From contig NZ_JAJHPU010000041.1 in assembly GCF_020831405.1 (NCBI RefSeq), positions 155,446 through 219,445 on the forward strand: a DNA stretch of 64,000 nt. The letters are read 5' to 3'. The notes below the pieces were generated by a model. The model had not been told where the DNA came from. It ran no database searches and saw only the letters and a list, made by a program, of their open reading frames with translations. The translations under genes were made by a program, and so were the position numbers. This stretch comes from Pseudomonas oryzagri. GTDB lineage: Bacteria; Pseudomonadota; Gammaproteobacteria; Pseudomonadales; Pseudomonadaceae. This document shows, in pieces, positions 8,165-17,482 of this stretch; position 1 is the stretch's first letter, and each line of letters begins with the position of its first letter.

Positions 8165-9234
8165 GCAAGCTGGTCTTCGTCCACCTGTTCAACGATCGCA
8201 GCGGCAGCCCCAAGGTTCTTTCCCAGGTCGTGCGGGCCATGAGCCAGCGCGGGACGGCCATCGAAGTGCTGACCAGCAGCCATGCCGATGGTTTCCTCAG
8301 CGACCTGCCGGGTATCCGCCGGGAGATCTTTTACCGCCGCTCGGAAAACAAGCTGGTCACCCTGTTCTACTACCTGCTGTCGCAGGCCTTTCTGTTCCTG
8401 TTCTGCCTGCGCTACTGGCGGCAGGACGTGGTGTTCTACGTAAATACCATGATGCCCTTCGGCGCCGCCCTGGCGGCGCGCCTGATGGGCAAGTCGGTGG
8501 TTTATCACGTCCACGAGACCTCGCTGCGCCCGGCCCTGCTCAAGCGCTTCCTGCGCCAGGTCATCAGCCTGACGGCGCGGAAAATCGTCTTCGTGTCGGA
8601 CTATCTGCGCCAGGCCGAAGGCTTCGCCGGCAAGTGCCAGTACGTGGTGCACAACGCCCTCGACGGCGTGGTGACGCAGCGGCCCGAGCGGGCTGCAACC
8701 GGGACGTTCAACGTGCTGATGGTGTGCTCCCTGAAGGCCTACAAGGGCGTTCCGGAGTTTTTCGACATCGCGGGCAAGCTGCTCGACCGCCCCGAGATAC
8801 GCTTCACCCTGGTGCTGAACGCCGACCCCGCGGAAATGGAGTCCTTGCTCGCCGGTGTCGCCATCCCGACCAACGTCGCCCTGTTTCCGCGCCAGGTCGA
8901 TGTGGCACGTTTCTACGAGCAGGCCGACCTGCTGCTCAATCTGTCGCGTCCCGACGAGTGGGTGGAGACCTTCGGTCTGACCATCCTGGAGGGCATGGCC
9001 CAGGGCCTGCCGGTCGTGGTTCCCCCCGTCGGCGGTCCCGCCGAGATCGTCAGCGACGGTCGGGAAGGCTTTCTGATTTCCTGCTACGAGACCGGGAGAA
9101 TTGCCGAGGTGATCGGCCAGCTCGCCGACGATCGCGAGCAACATTTGCGCCTGGCACGCAACGCGCGAGCGCGGGCCAAGGATTTTTGTCTGGCGAACTT
9201 TGAGGAAAAGATCGCCAGCGTCATCGAGTCATAA
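8161..9234 (+). CDS. GT4-family glycosyltransferase
   Basis: This 357-residue GT-B enzyme starts MSKLVFVHLFNDRSGSPKVL at an ATGA overlap with the acyltransferase. The N-terminal domain has the open donor/acceptor cleft pattern. The C-terminal domain has the GT4 motif with paired glutamates (residues in VETFGLTILEGMAQGLPVV) followed by GGPAEIV. Such retaining transferases use nucleotide-sugar donors at the inner face of the membrane. The upstream and downstream genes are packed without gaps, so it belongs to the same operon. Its sugar specificity is unknown. Confidence 0.85.
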   Translation: MSKLVFVHLFNDRSGSPKVLSQVVRAMSQRGTAIEVLTSSHADGFLSDLPGIRREIFYRRSENKLVTLFYYLLSQAFLFLFCLRYWRQDVVFYVNTMMPFGAALAARLMGKSVVYHVHETSLRPALLKRFLRQVISLTARKIVFVSDYLRQAEGFAGKCQYVVHNALDGVVTQRPERAATGTFNVLMVCSLKAYKGVPEFFDIAGKLLDRPEIRFTLVLNADPAEMESLLAGVAIPTNVALFPRQVDVARFYEQADLLLNLSRPDEWVETFGLTILEGMAQGLPVVVPPVGGPAEIVSDGREGFLISCYETGRIAEVIGQLADDREQHLRLARNARARAKDFCLANFEEKIASVIES

Positions 9235-9243
9235 GGTTTTTGC

Positions 9244-10356
9244 ATGACGTACAAGCATCTTCTCATTCTCGGCATCCGCGGTGTTCCTGCGCAGCACGGT
9301 GGTTTCGAGACCTTCGCCGAAAAGCTTTCCCTGTTCCTGGTGGGGCAGGGATGGCGGGTCACCGTGTACTGTCAGGAGGATGGCAGCGGGGAGGCTTGGG
9401 AGAGTACCTGGTGCGGCGTGCGGCGCATCCATATCCCGGTGAGCCGGGGTGGTGCCGCGGGGACGGTCATCTTCGACTGGAAGGCCACCCGCCACGCGCT
9501 TTCCGAACAGGGACTGTTCCTCACGCTCGGTTACAACACCGCGATCTTCAACCTGATGCAGCGGCTCAAGGGCCAGACCAACGTCATCAACATGGATGGC
9601 ATCGAGTGGCGCCGCGAAAAGTGGGGGACGATCGCCAAGACCTGGTTCTGGCTGAACGAGCGTGCCGGCTGCTGGATCGGCAATCACCTGGTCGCCGACC
9701 ATCCGAAGATCAAGGAGCACCTGGCGACCCGCGTCAGCGCCGACAAGATCACCATGATTCCCTACGGGGGCGACGAGGTGAACGGCGCCGATGCCAGCCT
9801 GCTGGCGCCCTACGGCGTGGAGCCTGGACGCTTCTCGGTGGTCATCGCCCGTCCCGAGCCGGAGAACTCCTTCCTGGAAATGGTGCGGGCCTTCAGCCGC
9901 CGCCCGCGCAATCACCGCTTGGTCGTGCTGGGCAACTTCAAGCCGGACGACAATCCCTACCACCGGCAGGTGATGGATGCGGCCGGCGCCGAGGTGATCT
10001 TCCCGGGCGCGATCTACGAGGCGCCGGTCGTGCAGGCCTTGCGCCGGTACAGCCGCTTCTACTTGCACGGCCATCGCGTCGGTGGTACCAACCCGTCGCT
10101 GGTGGAGGCATTGGGAGCGGGCTGCGCCGTGATCGCCCACGACAACCACTTCAACCGCTGGGTGGCCGGCCCCGATGCTGCCTACTTCCAGGATGAGTCG
10201 GCCTGCGCCGCGCTGTTCGACCGTCTGCTGACGGACGATGCCGCCGTGGCTCGCATGAAGGCCGGCAGCGGTGTGCGCTTCCATGAGCGCTTCACCTGGC
10301 CGCAGGTGCTGGGTGAGTACGAAGAGTTGCTGGTCCGCTGGTATCCCACCAAGTAA
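9244..10356 (+). CDS. DUF1972-type glycosyltransferase, probable rhamnosyltransferase
   Basis: The 370-residue protein has the characteristic DUF1972 N-terminus ([20 protein letters not shown]) and a GT4-like C-terminal domain with [17 protein letters not shown]. Proteins with this architecture are often rhamnosyltransferases in O-antigen and exopolysaccharide clusters, and the adjacent rmlB supports rhamnose as donor. This remains an inference. It begins nine bases after the previous stop and ends 13 bases before rmlB, so the three are one transcript. TTTTTGC before the ATG gives only a weak ribosome site, which may mean coupling. Confidence 0.82.
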   Translation: MTYKHLLILGIRGVPAQHGGFETFAEKLSLFLVGQGWRVTVYCQEDGSGEAWESTWCGVRRIHIPVSRGGAAGTVIFDWKATRHALSEQGLFLTLGYNTAIFNLMQRLKGQTNVINMDGIEWRREKWGTIAKTWFWLNERAGCWIGNHLVADHPKIKEHLATRVSADKITMIPYGGDEVNGADASLLAPYGVEPGRFSVVIARPEPENSFLEMVRAFSRRPRNHRLVVLGNFKPDDNPYHRQVMDAAGAEVIFPGAIYEAPVVQALRRYSRFYLHGHRVGGTNPSLVEALGAGCAVIAHDNHFNRWVAGPDAAYFQDESACAALFDRLLTDDAAVARMKAGSGVRFHERFTWPQVLGEYEELLVRWYPTK

Positions 10357-10369
10357 TCAAGAGTTTCCC

Positions 10370-11440
10370 ATGACTTCACGTATTCTCGTCACTGGCGGTG
10401 CCGGCTTCATTGGTTCGGCCGTCGTCCGCCACCTGATCCGCAACACCGCCTGCGAGGTCGCCAACCTCGACAAGCTGACCTACGCCGGCAATCTGGAGTC
10501 GCTGGTCGAGGTGGCCGGGTCGCCGCGCTATCGTTTCTACCAGGTCGACATCTGCGACGCGGCCGCCCTGGATCGCGTCTTCGCGGAGTTCCGCCCGGAT
10601 GCGGTGATGCATCTGGCTGCCGAGTCCCACGTGGATCGCTCCATCGACGGGCCGGCCGATTTCATCCAGACCAACATCGTCGGTACCTATACCCTGCTGG
10701 AGGCGGCCCGACGCTACTGGAACGGCCTGGCGCCGGAAGCCAGGGAAGCCTTCCGCTTCCACCACATCTCCACCGACGAGGTGTACGGCGACCTGGAAGG
10801 CACCGACGACCTGTTCACCGAGACCACGCCCTACGCGCCCAGCTCGCCCTACTCGGCGTCCAAAGCCAGCTCCGATCATCTGGTACGGGCCTGGCAGCGT
10901 ACCTACGGCCTGCCGGTGCTGGTCACCAACTGCTCGAACAACTACGGGCCCTACCACTTCCCCGAGAAGCTGATCCCGCACATGATCCTCAACGCCCTGG
11001 CCGGCAAGCCGCTGCCGGTGTATGGCGACGGCTCGCAGATCCGCGACTGGCTATTCGTGGAGGACCATGCCCGCGCACTGGTGGAAGTGGTCTCGCGTGG
11101 CCAGGTAGGCGAGACCTACAACATCGGCGGGCACAACGAGAAGCGCAACCTCGAGGTGGTGCAAACGCTCTGCGCGCTGCTCGAGGAACTGGCGCCGAAC
11201 AAGCCGGAAGGAGTTGCCCACTATCGGGACCTGATCACCTTCGTCAAGGATCGCCCGGGGCACGATCTGCGCTATGCCATCGATGCCGCCAAGATCCAGC
11301 GCGAACTGGGCTGGGTACCGGAGGAAACCTTCGAAAGCGGCATCCGCAAGACCGTGCAGTGGTATCTGGACAACCGCAACTGGTGGGAGCGCGTACTCAG
11401 CGGGGATTACCGGCTGGGGCGGCTTGGTTACCATCGTTAA
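10370..11440 (+). CDS. rmlB: dTDP-glucose 4,6-dehydratase
   Basis: RmlB makes dTDP-4-keto-6-deoxyglucose, the second step to dTDP-L-rhamnose. The 356-residue short-chain dehydrogenase-type protein has the NAD-binding GGAGFIG (residues 9-15), the dehydratase triad T135-D136-E137 in ISTDEVYGD, and Y161-x3-K165. The ATG at 10370 fits the family N-terminus ([15 protein letters not shown]). Unusually, it is separated from rmlA, rmlC and rmlD by a terminator and a 1.9 kb acyltransferase gene. In many Pseudomonas genomes the four are contiguous. Confidence 0.96.
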   Translation: MTSRILVTGGAGFIGSAVVRHLIRNTACEVANLDKLTYAGNLESLVEVAGSPRYRFYQVDICDAAALDRVFAEFRPDAVMHLAAESHVDRSIDGPADFIQTNIVGTYTLLEAARRYWNGLAPEAREAFRFHHISTDEVYGDLEGTDDLFTETTPYAPSSPYSASKASSDHLVRAWQRTYGLPVLVTNCSNNYGPYHFPEKLIPHMILNALAGKPLPVYGDGSQIRDWLFVEDHARALVEVVSRGQVGETYNIGGHNEKRNLEVVQTLCALLEELAPNKPEGVAHYRDLITFVKDRPGHDLRYAIDAAKIQRELGWVPEETFESGIRKTVQWYLDNRNWWERVLSGDYRLGRLGYHR

Positions 11441-11460
11441 GCAACCTCAGTCTTGCCCAG

Positions 11461-11503
11461 CCCCGCTGGCATGCGTCGTAGAGTGCCAGCGGGGTTTGTT
11501 ATT
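11461..11503 (+). terminator. Rho-independent terminator after rmlB
   Basis: A perfect 11-bp stem, CCCCGCTGGCA (11461-11471) with TGCCAGCGGGG (11484-11494), encloses a 12-base loop. It is followed by TTTGTTATTT. It separates the wzx-rmlB transcript from the AT-rich acyltransferase gene. Confidence 0.85.
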
Positions 11504-11565
11504 TAGGATTTCTGACTTTTAAGTGTTTTTAGGCGTTTCAGGGCTTTATCGTATTTAGGGGTTGT

Positions 11566-13464
11566 ATGGCTACGATTACATATAGGCCTGATATTGATGG
11601 GCTAAGGGCTGTTGCTGTTTCTTTGGTGGTTTTGAATCACTTTGGCATCGGTCTGTTTAGTGGTGGGTTCGTCGGGGTTGATGTATTTTTTGTAATTTCT
11701 GGCTATCTGATAACAAATATCATATCGAGCCAGATGGCGGCGGGAGTGTGGTCGTTTGGTCAGTTTTACACCAAGCGAGCATTCCGGTTGTTGCCGGCAT
11801 TGTATGTCATGTTGGGCGCTGTTTTAGTTGCTGGTTATTTCTTTTATCTGCCGGCCGACTATAGCCTTCTGGCTAAAGGTGTCCTCAGTTCCCTATTGTT
11901 CTCGGCGAACATATTTTTTTGGCAGAACTCGGGAGGGTATTTTTCGCCCGATGCTGAAGAGATGCCCCTCCTGCATATATGGTCTCTTTCGGTTGAGGAG
12001 CAGTTTTATTTTTGCTGGCCATTCCTGTTTTATTTGGCATATAAATTTTTTCGTGGTCGGGCGCTTTGTTGGGTGATTCTCGCCTCTGCGCTGCTTTCAT
12101 TCTGGCTTTCTGAGGTCGGGGTCGAGCGGGGGTATAGTGGGGCGTACTTCTTGTTGCCGTTTCGCGCAGGTGAGCTGCTTTTGGGCTGCTCCCTGGCGCT
12201 TTTCCTCAATTTTCGGGGCGAGGGGCGAGAGGTACGTCCTGTTGTTGCTGAGGCCCTATCGTTCTTTGGACTGTTTTTGATTTTTGCTGCAGCTGTGCTC
12301 TTGGGGAAGGGCTCAAGCTTTCCTGGGATTAACGCTTTTATCCCTTGTTTGGGCGCCGCCCTGGTAATCGCGGCTCCGAGTTTTGGGCGAAGCCTTGGCT
12401 CGAGGATCTTGTCGCTCAAGCCCTTCGTTTTTATCGGCTTGATATCCTACTCTCTTTATTTGTGGCACTGGCCGGTAGCAAGCATTTTGAGGTACTTGAG
12501 AGTCGACCTGACTCCGTTGGTGGCTCTGGGGGCCATTTTGTCCTCTGTACTGATAGGCTTTGTCAGCTGGTATTTTGTGGAGAGGCCTTTCCGTACTGCT
12601 GGTCAGCGGAAGGGGCGGATGGTCGCCATTGCAGGGGCGTTGGCCATTTCTTTCGTTTTCGTGGGGCCAGTTTTTGTTTACTTGAAAAACGGGCTTCCGG
12701 AGCGGTTCCCCTACGCAATGCTTACCCAGGAACAATTGGATGCCGAGCGCCTGCGCTACTGGGTGGATATTAAGACAAAGGATACGAGCTTTGCAGAAGG
12801 GAAAATTGCGAAGCAGGTTCTGGTGGTGGGGAACTCGCATGCGTACGATTTTTCATATGCGCTCACGGAAAACGACTTCGTCGGAACCATAAAACTTATC
12901 GAGACGACCTTTCATTGCTTCAACTTTGGATTCAATGCGGTTTTTCCTGACAAGGCGGATCTGTGTCGGGAAAAGTTTTTGGGAGTCATCGAGAGTCCTG
13001 AGTTGAGGTCTGCTGATGTTATTTACCTTCATGATAACTGGAGCGGAAAGGATTTTGAGGGGCTTGTCAAGGTCCTGCAGGAGATTCGGCAGGTTACATC
13101 GGCCCCGATTTATGTTGTGGGCCCAAAGATGACATTTGATGAAAGTGCATTGAATATATCGAAGTACGCGCAGTCCGAAAGAATTGTGACTGCCTCGGGT
13201 ATAAATCAATATTCGAGAGGTTATCAGCGGAAAAATCTTTTTGACTATGATCGCGAATTGAAGGATTTCTTCGCTGGCGATGTTGGAGTGAAGGATGTTC
13301 ACTATATTAGTGCGCTCGATGTGCAGTGTGGTGCCGAGCGGCGGTGCGATATTCTGTCTGAAGATACCGGTGAATATCTTTATTTTGATACGGGCCATTT
13401 TACTCTTGCCGGTGCGCGAGACTTTGGCAAAAAATTGAAAAAGAAGGATGGCTCCGCTTTCTGA
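11566..13464 (+). CDS. OafA/YrhL-type acyltransferase with C-terminal SGNH domain
   Basis: This 632-residue protein has an acyltransferase-3 membrane domain (about residues 1-345). It opens TYRPDIDGLRAVAVSLVVLNHF, where the conserved R-x10-H motif lies, and contains about ten hydrophobic segments. A periplasmic SGNH hydrolase-like domain follows, with VVGNSHAYDF near residue 425 and FDTGHFTLAG near the C-terminus supplying Ser and Asp/His. Such proteins move an acyl group, often acetyl, across the membrane onto O-antigen sugars. Base use differs sharply from its neighbours: many A/T-ending codons and AT-rich flanks, with a terminator before it. This suggests separate transfer into the rml operon. 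AGGGG lies five bases before the ATG. Confidence 0.88.
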   Translation: MATITYRPDIDGLRAVAVSLVVLNHFGIGLFSGGFVGVDVFFVISGYLITNIISSQMAAGVWSFGQFYTKRAFRLLPALYVMLGAVLVAGYFFYLPADYSLLAKGVLSSLLFSANIFFWQNSGGYFSPDAEEMPLLHIWSLSVEEQFYFCWPFLFYLAYKFFRGRALCWVILASALLSFWLSEVGVERGYSGAYFLLPFRAGELLLGCSLALFLNFRGEGREVRPVVAEALSFFGLFLIFAAAVLLGKGSSFPGINAFIPCLGAALVIAAPSFGRSLGSRILSLKPFVFIGLISYSLYLWHWPVASILRYLRVDLTPLVALGAILSSVLIGFVSWYFVERPFRTAGQRKGRMVAIAGALAISFVFVGPVFVYLKNGLPERFPYAMLTQEQLDAERLRYWVDIKTKDTSFAEGKIAKQVLVVGNSHAYDFSYALTENDFVGTIKLIETTFHCFNFGFNAVFPDKADLCREKFLGVIESPELRSADVIYLHDNWSGKDFEGLVKVLQEIRQVTSAPIYVVGPKMTFDESALNISKYAQSERIVTASGINQYSRGYQRKNLFDYDRELKDFFAGDVGVKDVHYISALDVQCGAERRCDILSEDTGEYLYFDTGHFTLAGARDFGKKLKKKDGSAF

Positions 13465-13581
13465 GTTTTGCTGGTCTCTCTCGGTATGCTTTTCGTCAGA
13501 CTGTCAGTTTATTGCCGAGGCGATTGGTTTAAGTACTTTGAAGGTTCGGAGTTTTGATTTCTTCTGTAAGGATCCTACTCA

Positions 13582-14460
13582 ATGAAAGGCATAATTCTCG
13601 CCGGTGGCTCCGGCACCCGATTGCACCCCATCACGCGTGGCGTTTCCAAGCAGCTGTTGCCGATCTACGACAAGCCGATGATCTATTATCCGCTGTCGGT
13701 GCTGATGCTGGCCGGCATTCGCGAGGTGCTGATCATCTCCACTCCGGACGATCTACCCAACTTCCGCAAGCTGCTGGGTGACGGTTCCGACTTCGGTATC
13801 GAGCTGAGCTATGCCGAGCAGCCCTCTCCGGACGGTCTCGCCCAAGCCTTTCTGATCGGCGAGGAGTTCATCGGCGACAGCAGCGTGTGCCTGATCCTCG
13901 GCGACAATATCTTCTATGGCTACGGCTTCAGCGCCATGCTGCGCGAGGCGGCCGGCCGTACTCAGGGCGCGACGGTGTTCGGCTACCACGTGAGCGACCC
14001 GGAGCGCTTCGGCGTGGTCGAGTTCGATGCCGGCGGCAAGGCCGTTTCCATCGAGGAAAAGCCCAAGGCACCGAAGTCCCACTATGCGGTCACCGGCCTG
14101 TATTTCTACGACAACGACGTGGTGCGCATCGCCAAAGAGGTGAAGCCGTCGCCCCGCGGCGAGCTGGAAATCACCGACGTGAATAACGCCTATCTGCAAC
14201 GCGGTGACCTGCACGTGAGCGTGCTGGGTCGTGGCTTCGCCTGGCTGGATACCGGTACCCATGACTCGCTGATGGAGGCGAGCCATTTCGTGCATACCAT
14301 CGAGGCCCGCCAGGGCCTCAAGGTCGCCTGCCTCGAGGAAATCGCCTATCACCAGGGCTGGCTTTCGGCCGAGCGACTGGCGATTCAAGCCGAGGCGCTG
14401 AGCAAGACCGGTTATGGTCAGTACCTCAAGCAACTGCTGACCCAGGAGGCTGTGCAATGA
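13582..14460 (+). CDS. rmlA: Glucose-1-phosphate thymidylyltransferase
   Basis: RmlA couples dTTP and glucose-1-phosphate to dTDP-glucose, the entry step of the rhamnose pathway, and is usually feedback-inhibited by dTDP-L-rhamnose. The 292-residue protein has the full nucleotidyltransferase signature at residues 7-24 ([11 protein letters not shown] then [10 protein letters not shown]), plus LGDNIFYG and [22 protein letters not shown] site precedes the ATG. Its stop overlaps the rmlC start by ATGA. GC content returns to the local norm right after the AT-rich acyltransferase. Confidence 0.97.
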   Translation: MKGIILAGGSGTRLHPITRGVSKQLLPIYDKPMIYYPLSVLMLAGIREVLIISTPDDLPNFRKLLGDGSDFGIELSYAEQPSPDGLAQAFLIGEEFIGDSSVCLILGDNIFYGYGFSAMLREAAGRTQGATVFGYHVSDPERFGVVEFDAGGKAVSIEEKPKAPKSHYAVTGLYFYDNDVVRIAKEVKPSPRGELEITDVNNAYLQRGDLHVSVLGRGFAWLDTGTHDSLMEASHFVHTIEARQGLKVACLEEIAYHQGWLSAERLAIQAEALSKTGYGQYLKQLLTQEAVQ

Positions 14461-14999
14461 AAGTGATCGAAACGGCCCTGCCTGGCGTGCTGATCATCGA
14501 GCCCAAGGTATTCGGGGATCATCGTGGTTTCTTCATCGAAACCTTCCAGGTGGAGCGTTACCGCGACGCCGGCATCGCCTTGCCGTTCGTGCAGGACAAC
14601 CATTCCCGCTCTCCGCGCGGCGTGCTGCGCGGCCTGCATTTCCAGAAGACCCGCCCGCAGGGCAAGCTGGTCAGCGTCAGCCGCGGTGCCGTGTACGACG
14701 TGGCGGTGGATATCAATCCGGATTCGCCCACGTGCGGCCAGTTCGTCGGCGTCGAGCTGAGCGACGACAATCATCGCCAACTGTGGATTCCGCCGGGTTA
14801 TGCCCACGGCTTCTGCGTGCTCAGTGATGTGGCCGATTTCCAGTACAAGTGCACCGATCTTTACTTCCCCGAGGATGAAGGCGGTCTGCTGTGGAACGAT
14901 GCGGATGTGAACATTCCCTGGCCCGTCGAAGCTCCCCAGTTGTCCGCCAAGGATCAGCGTAATCCGACCCTCCGCCAGCTGCTGGGCAAGGAGTCCTGA
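14457..14999 (+). CDS. rmlC: dTDP-4-dehydrorhamnose 3,5-epimerase
   Basis: RmlC epimerises dTDP-4-keto-6-deoxyglucose at C3 and C5. At 180 residues it has the usual cupin-fold length, with the catalytic histidine in [10 protein letters not shown] (H61), the partner tyrosine probably Y130 in DFQYKC, and PPGYAHGFC. It is translationally coupled to rmlA (ATGA) and is followed one base later by the rmlD start, so A, C and D form a tight unit. Confidence 0.97.
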   Translation: MKVIETALPGVLIIEPKVFGDHRGFFIETFQVERYRDAGIALPFVQDNHSRSPRGVLRGLHFQKTRPQGKLVSVSRGAVYDVAVDINPDSPTCGQFVGVELSDDNHRQLWIPPGYAHGFCVLSDVADFQYKCTDLYFPEDEGGLLWNDADVNIPWPVEAPQLSAKDQRNPTLRQLLGKES

Positions 15000-15000
15000 G

Positions 15001-15891
15001 ATGCGCGTGCTGATTAGCGGCGCCCGTGGCCAGGTCGGCCACGAGCTGTTGCGCCTGGCCCCCGAAGGCTTCTCGGTCCAGGGTTTGGGGTCCGCCGAGC
15101 TGGATATCGCCGATGCCGGCCAGGTGGCCCGGGTGGTCGCCGAGCTGCAACCCCAGCTGATCATCAACGCCGCGGCCTATACCGCGGTGGACAAGGCGGA
15201 GAGCGAGCCGGAGCGGGCCTGGGCGGTGAACCGCGATGGCGTCGCGCACCTGGCGGTGGAGGCCGAGCGCCTGGGCATTCCCGTGCTGCACATCTCCACC
15301 GACTACGTGTTCGCCGGCGACGCGCAAACGCCCTATCGGGAGACCGATGCAACCGGCCCCACCGGCGTTTACGGCGCCAGCAAGCTGGGTGGCGAAGTCA
15401 TGCTGGCCGCCAATTGCAGCCGCCACATCGTCCTGCGCACCAGCTGGGTGTTCGGCAGCCACGGCAACAACTTCGTCAAGACCATGTTGCGCCTGGGGCG
15501 CGAGCGTGAGGAGTTGGGGGTGGTCGCCGATCAGCAGGGTTGTCCGACCTCGGCGGCCAGCATCGCGCGGGCGCTCTGGGCCTTGGCGCGGCAGTTCCGC
15601 GAGCAGGGAGCTCTGCCCTGGGGCATCTACCACTTCAGCGGCACGCCCGCCTGCACCTGGCATCAATTCGCCACGGAAATCTTTCGCCAGGCTGTCGAGC
15701 AGGGGCTGCTGGAGCGAGCACCGCGGGTACGGGCCATCGCCACCAGCGAGTATCCCACGCCCGCCACGCGCCCGGCCTGGTCGGTGCTGGATTGCGGCAA
15801 GCTCCGGGAGACGTGCAGTATCGAGCAGACCGACTGGCGGCACGAGCTGGGGCTGGTGCTTGCCGAGCTGGGCAACGCGCCCGGGCGCTAG
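15001..15891 (+). CDS. rmlD: dTDP-4-dehydrorhamnose reductase
   Basis: RmlD reduces the 4-keto group to give dTDP-L-rhamnose, the final pathway step. The 296-residue protein has the nucleotide-binding GARGQVG (7-13), the S99-T100-D101-Y102 strand and the catalytic Y124-x3-K128 of the extended short-chain dehydrogenases. It sits directly after rmlC. The rml set here is split as B, then A-C-D. Together the four supply the rhamnose donor for the transferases upstream. Confidence 0.96.
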   Translation: MRVLISGARGQVGHELLRLAPEGFSVQGLGSAELDIADAGQVARVVAELQPQLIINAAAYTAVDKAESEPERAWAVNRDGVAHLAVEAERLGIPVLHISTDYVFAGDAQTPYRETDATGPTGVYGASKLGGEVMLAANCSRHIVLRTSWVFGSHGNNFVKTMLRLGREREELGVVADQQGCPTSAASIARALWALARQFREQGALPWGIYHFSGTPACTWHQFATEIFRQAVEQGLLERAPRVRAIATSEYPTPATRPAWSVLDCGKLRETCSIEQTDWRHELGLVLAELGNAPGR

Positions 15892-16064
15892 TGGCGCTCC
15901 CTCACGGTGGTTTGCCTGTATAACGCATGCTAACCAAGCCAGGAGAGGTTGTTCGCGTTCTGGTTGTGCTTTGCTTCCTGCAGCAAATGATCCCTGCCAG
16001 CCGGCGTGGGGCAATGCCCGGTAGTCGTGGCATTGCTCTCTCGTGACATGGAGTTACTTTCCCA

Positions 16065-17450
16065 ATGTCTTACCCTCCTCGCTATCAGCCGACTTTTGCC
16101 GAGCGCTATCCTCTGGCGATGCTGGCGGCGGTAGTCGACTTCCTGTCGGTGGTCGCCGTCGGGTATCTGGCCCACCTGTGGCGTTTCGGCTCCCTGGAGC
16201 TGGATGGCCGCTACACCACGGCAACCTTCATTTTTGCGTTGCTGGTCATGCTCAGCCTGCTGATGAGTGGCGTCTACCATTCCTGGCGCGGCAGGGGGTT
16301 CCTGCAGCTAGGGGGCAGGGTGTGTTTGGGGTGGCTGGTGGCCATCGGTACCGCCTTGAGCATCGTCTTCTTAACCAAGGTGGCGGAAAGCTATTCACGG
16401 CTATGGTTCATGGGCCTGGTTACGCTGGGGGGAACGGTCAGCATCCTGCTGCGCCTTGTGGTATTCCTCGCGCTGCGTCAACTGCGCTCGGCAGGTCGCA
16501 ACCTGAAAGGCGTGCTGCTGATCGATAGCGGTGGCAGCGCCGCTCGCCAGCTCAATGGCGAGCGCTCGCTGGCGGAGAATGGCTTTCGCTTGCTGACCAG
16601 CCTGCATTTCGAACGCAGCGAGGAGTGGCTGCAGCGCCTGGTGGACCAAGTGGACGAACAGGGTGCCCATGAGGTTTGGCTGTGCCTGCCGTTGACCGCG
16701 GGCGATGCCATTCGCTCCGTGCTCTATGCCCTGCGCCATCGGACGGTAGAGATACGCTTCATTCCCGAGTGGGGCGATCTGCCGTTGCTCAATCACAGGA
16801 TCAGCCATATTGCCGGACTATATTCGCTGGATCTCAGCTGCAGTCCGATGGATGGGCCGTCGCGCTGGGTGAAGCGGGCCGAGGACCTGCTGATCGGCGG
16901 GGCGATCTCGCTGCTGATCCTGCCGATCTGCCTGGTAATCGCCATAGCCATCAAGCTGACTTCGCCAGGGCCGGTGCTGTTCAAGCAGTACCGAACCGGC
17001 ATCAATGGCCGGAAGTTCAAGGTCTACAAGTTCCGCTCCATGGTCGTGCACCAGGAAGCGCGGGACGAGGTGACCCAGGCGAAGAAGCAGGATCCGCGTA
17101 TTACGCGAATCGGTGCCTTCCTGCGGCGTACCAGCCTCGACGAGCTGCCGCAGTTCTTCAATGTCATGCAGGGGCGTATGTCCATCGTCGGTCCCCGGCC
17201 GCATGCCCTGGCGCACAACGAGTACTACAAGGATCTGGTCGAATCCTACATGCAGCGTCACAAGGTCAAGCCAGGCATCACCGGCTGGGCCCAGGTGAAT
17301 GGCTACCGGGGTGAGACCGATACCTTGGAAAAGATGCAGAAGCGTGTCGAATACGACCTTTGGTACATCGACAACTGGTCGATGTGGCTGGATCTGAAAA
17401 TCATATTTTGGACGATTTTCAAGGGGTTCATTGGGGAAAATGCTTACTGA
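16065..17450 (+). CDS. Undecaprenyl-phosphate sugar phosphotransferase (WcaJ/WbaP type)
   Basis: This initiating enzyme places the first sugar-1-phosphate, commonly glucose or galactose, onto undecaprenyl phosphate. The 461-residue protein has four N-terminal membrane segments (about 15-125) and a Rossmann-like CoA-binding-type middle domain (about 140-255). The C-terminal bacterial sugar transferase domain has a membrane re-entrant helix, PVLFKQYRTGINGRKF and SIVGPRPHA. Length matches the polyisoprenylphosphate hexose-1-phosphate transferase family. It differs from the WbpL type common in P. aeruginosa, which is an integral GlcNAc/FucNAc-1-P transferase. The 173 bases before it lack an obvious terminator. 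Confidence 0.9.
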   Translation: MSYPPRYQPTFAERYPLAMLAAVVDFLSVVAVGYLAHLWRFGSLELDGRYTTATFIFALLVMLSLLMSGVYHSWRGRGFLQLGGRVCLGWLVAIGTALSIVFLTKVAESYSRLWFMGLVTLGGTVSILLRLVVFLALRQLRSAGRNLKGVLLIDSGGSAARQLNGERSLAENGFRLLTSLHFERSEEWLQRLVDQVDEQGAHEVWLCLPLTAGDAIRSVLYALRHRTVEIRFIPEWGDLPLLNHRISHIAGLYSLDLSCSPMDGPSRWVKRAEDLLIGGAISLLILPICLVIAIAIKLTSPGPVLFKQYRTGINGRKFKVYKFRSMVVHQEARDEVTQAKKQDPRITRIGAFLRRTSLDELPQFFNVMQGRMSIVGPRPHALAHNEYYKDLVESYMQRHKVKPGITGWAQVNGYRGETDTLEKMQKRVEYDLWYIDNWSMWLDLKIIFWTIFKGFIGENAY

Positions 17451-17482
17451 GTGAGTGGTTTCCAAGGGGTTTTGTGGTGGAA

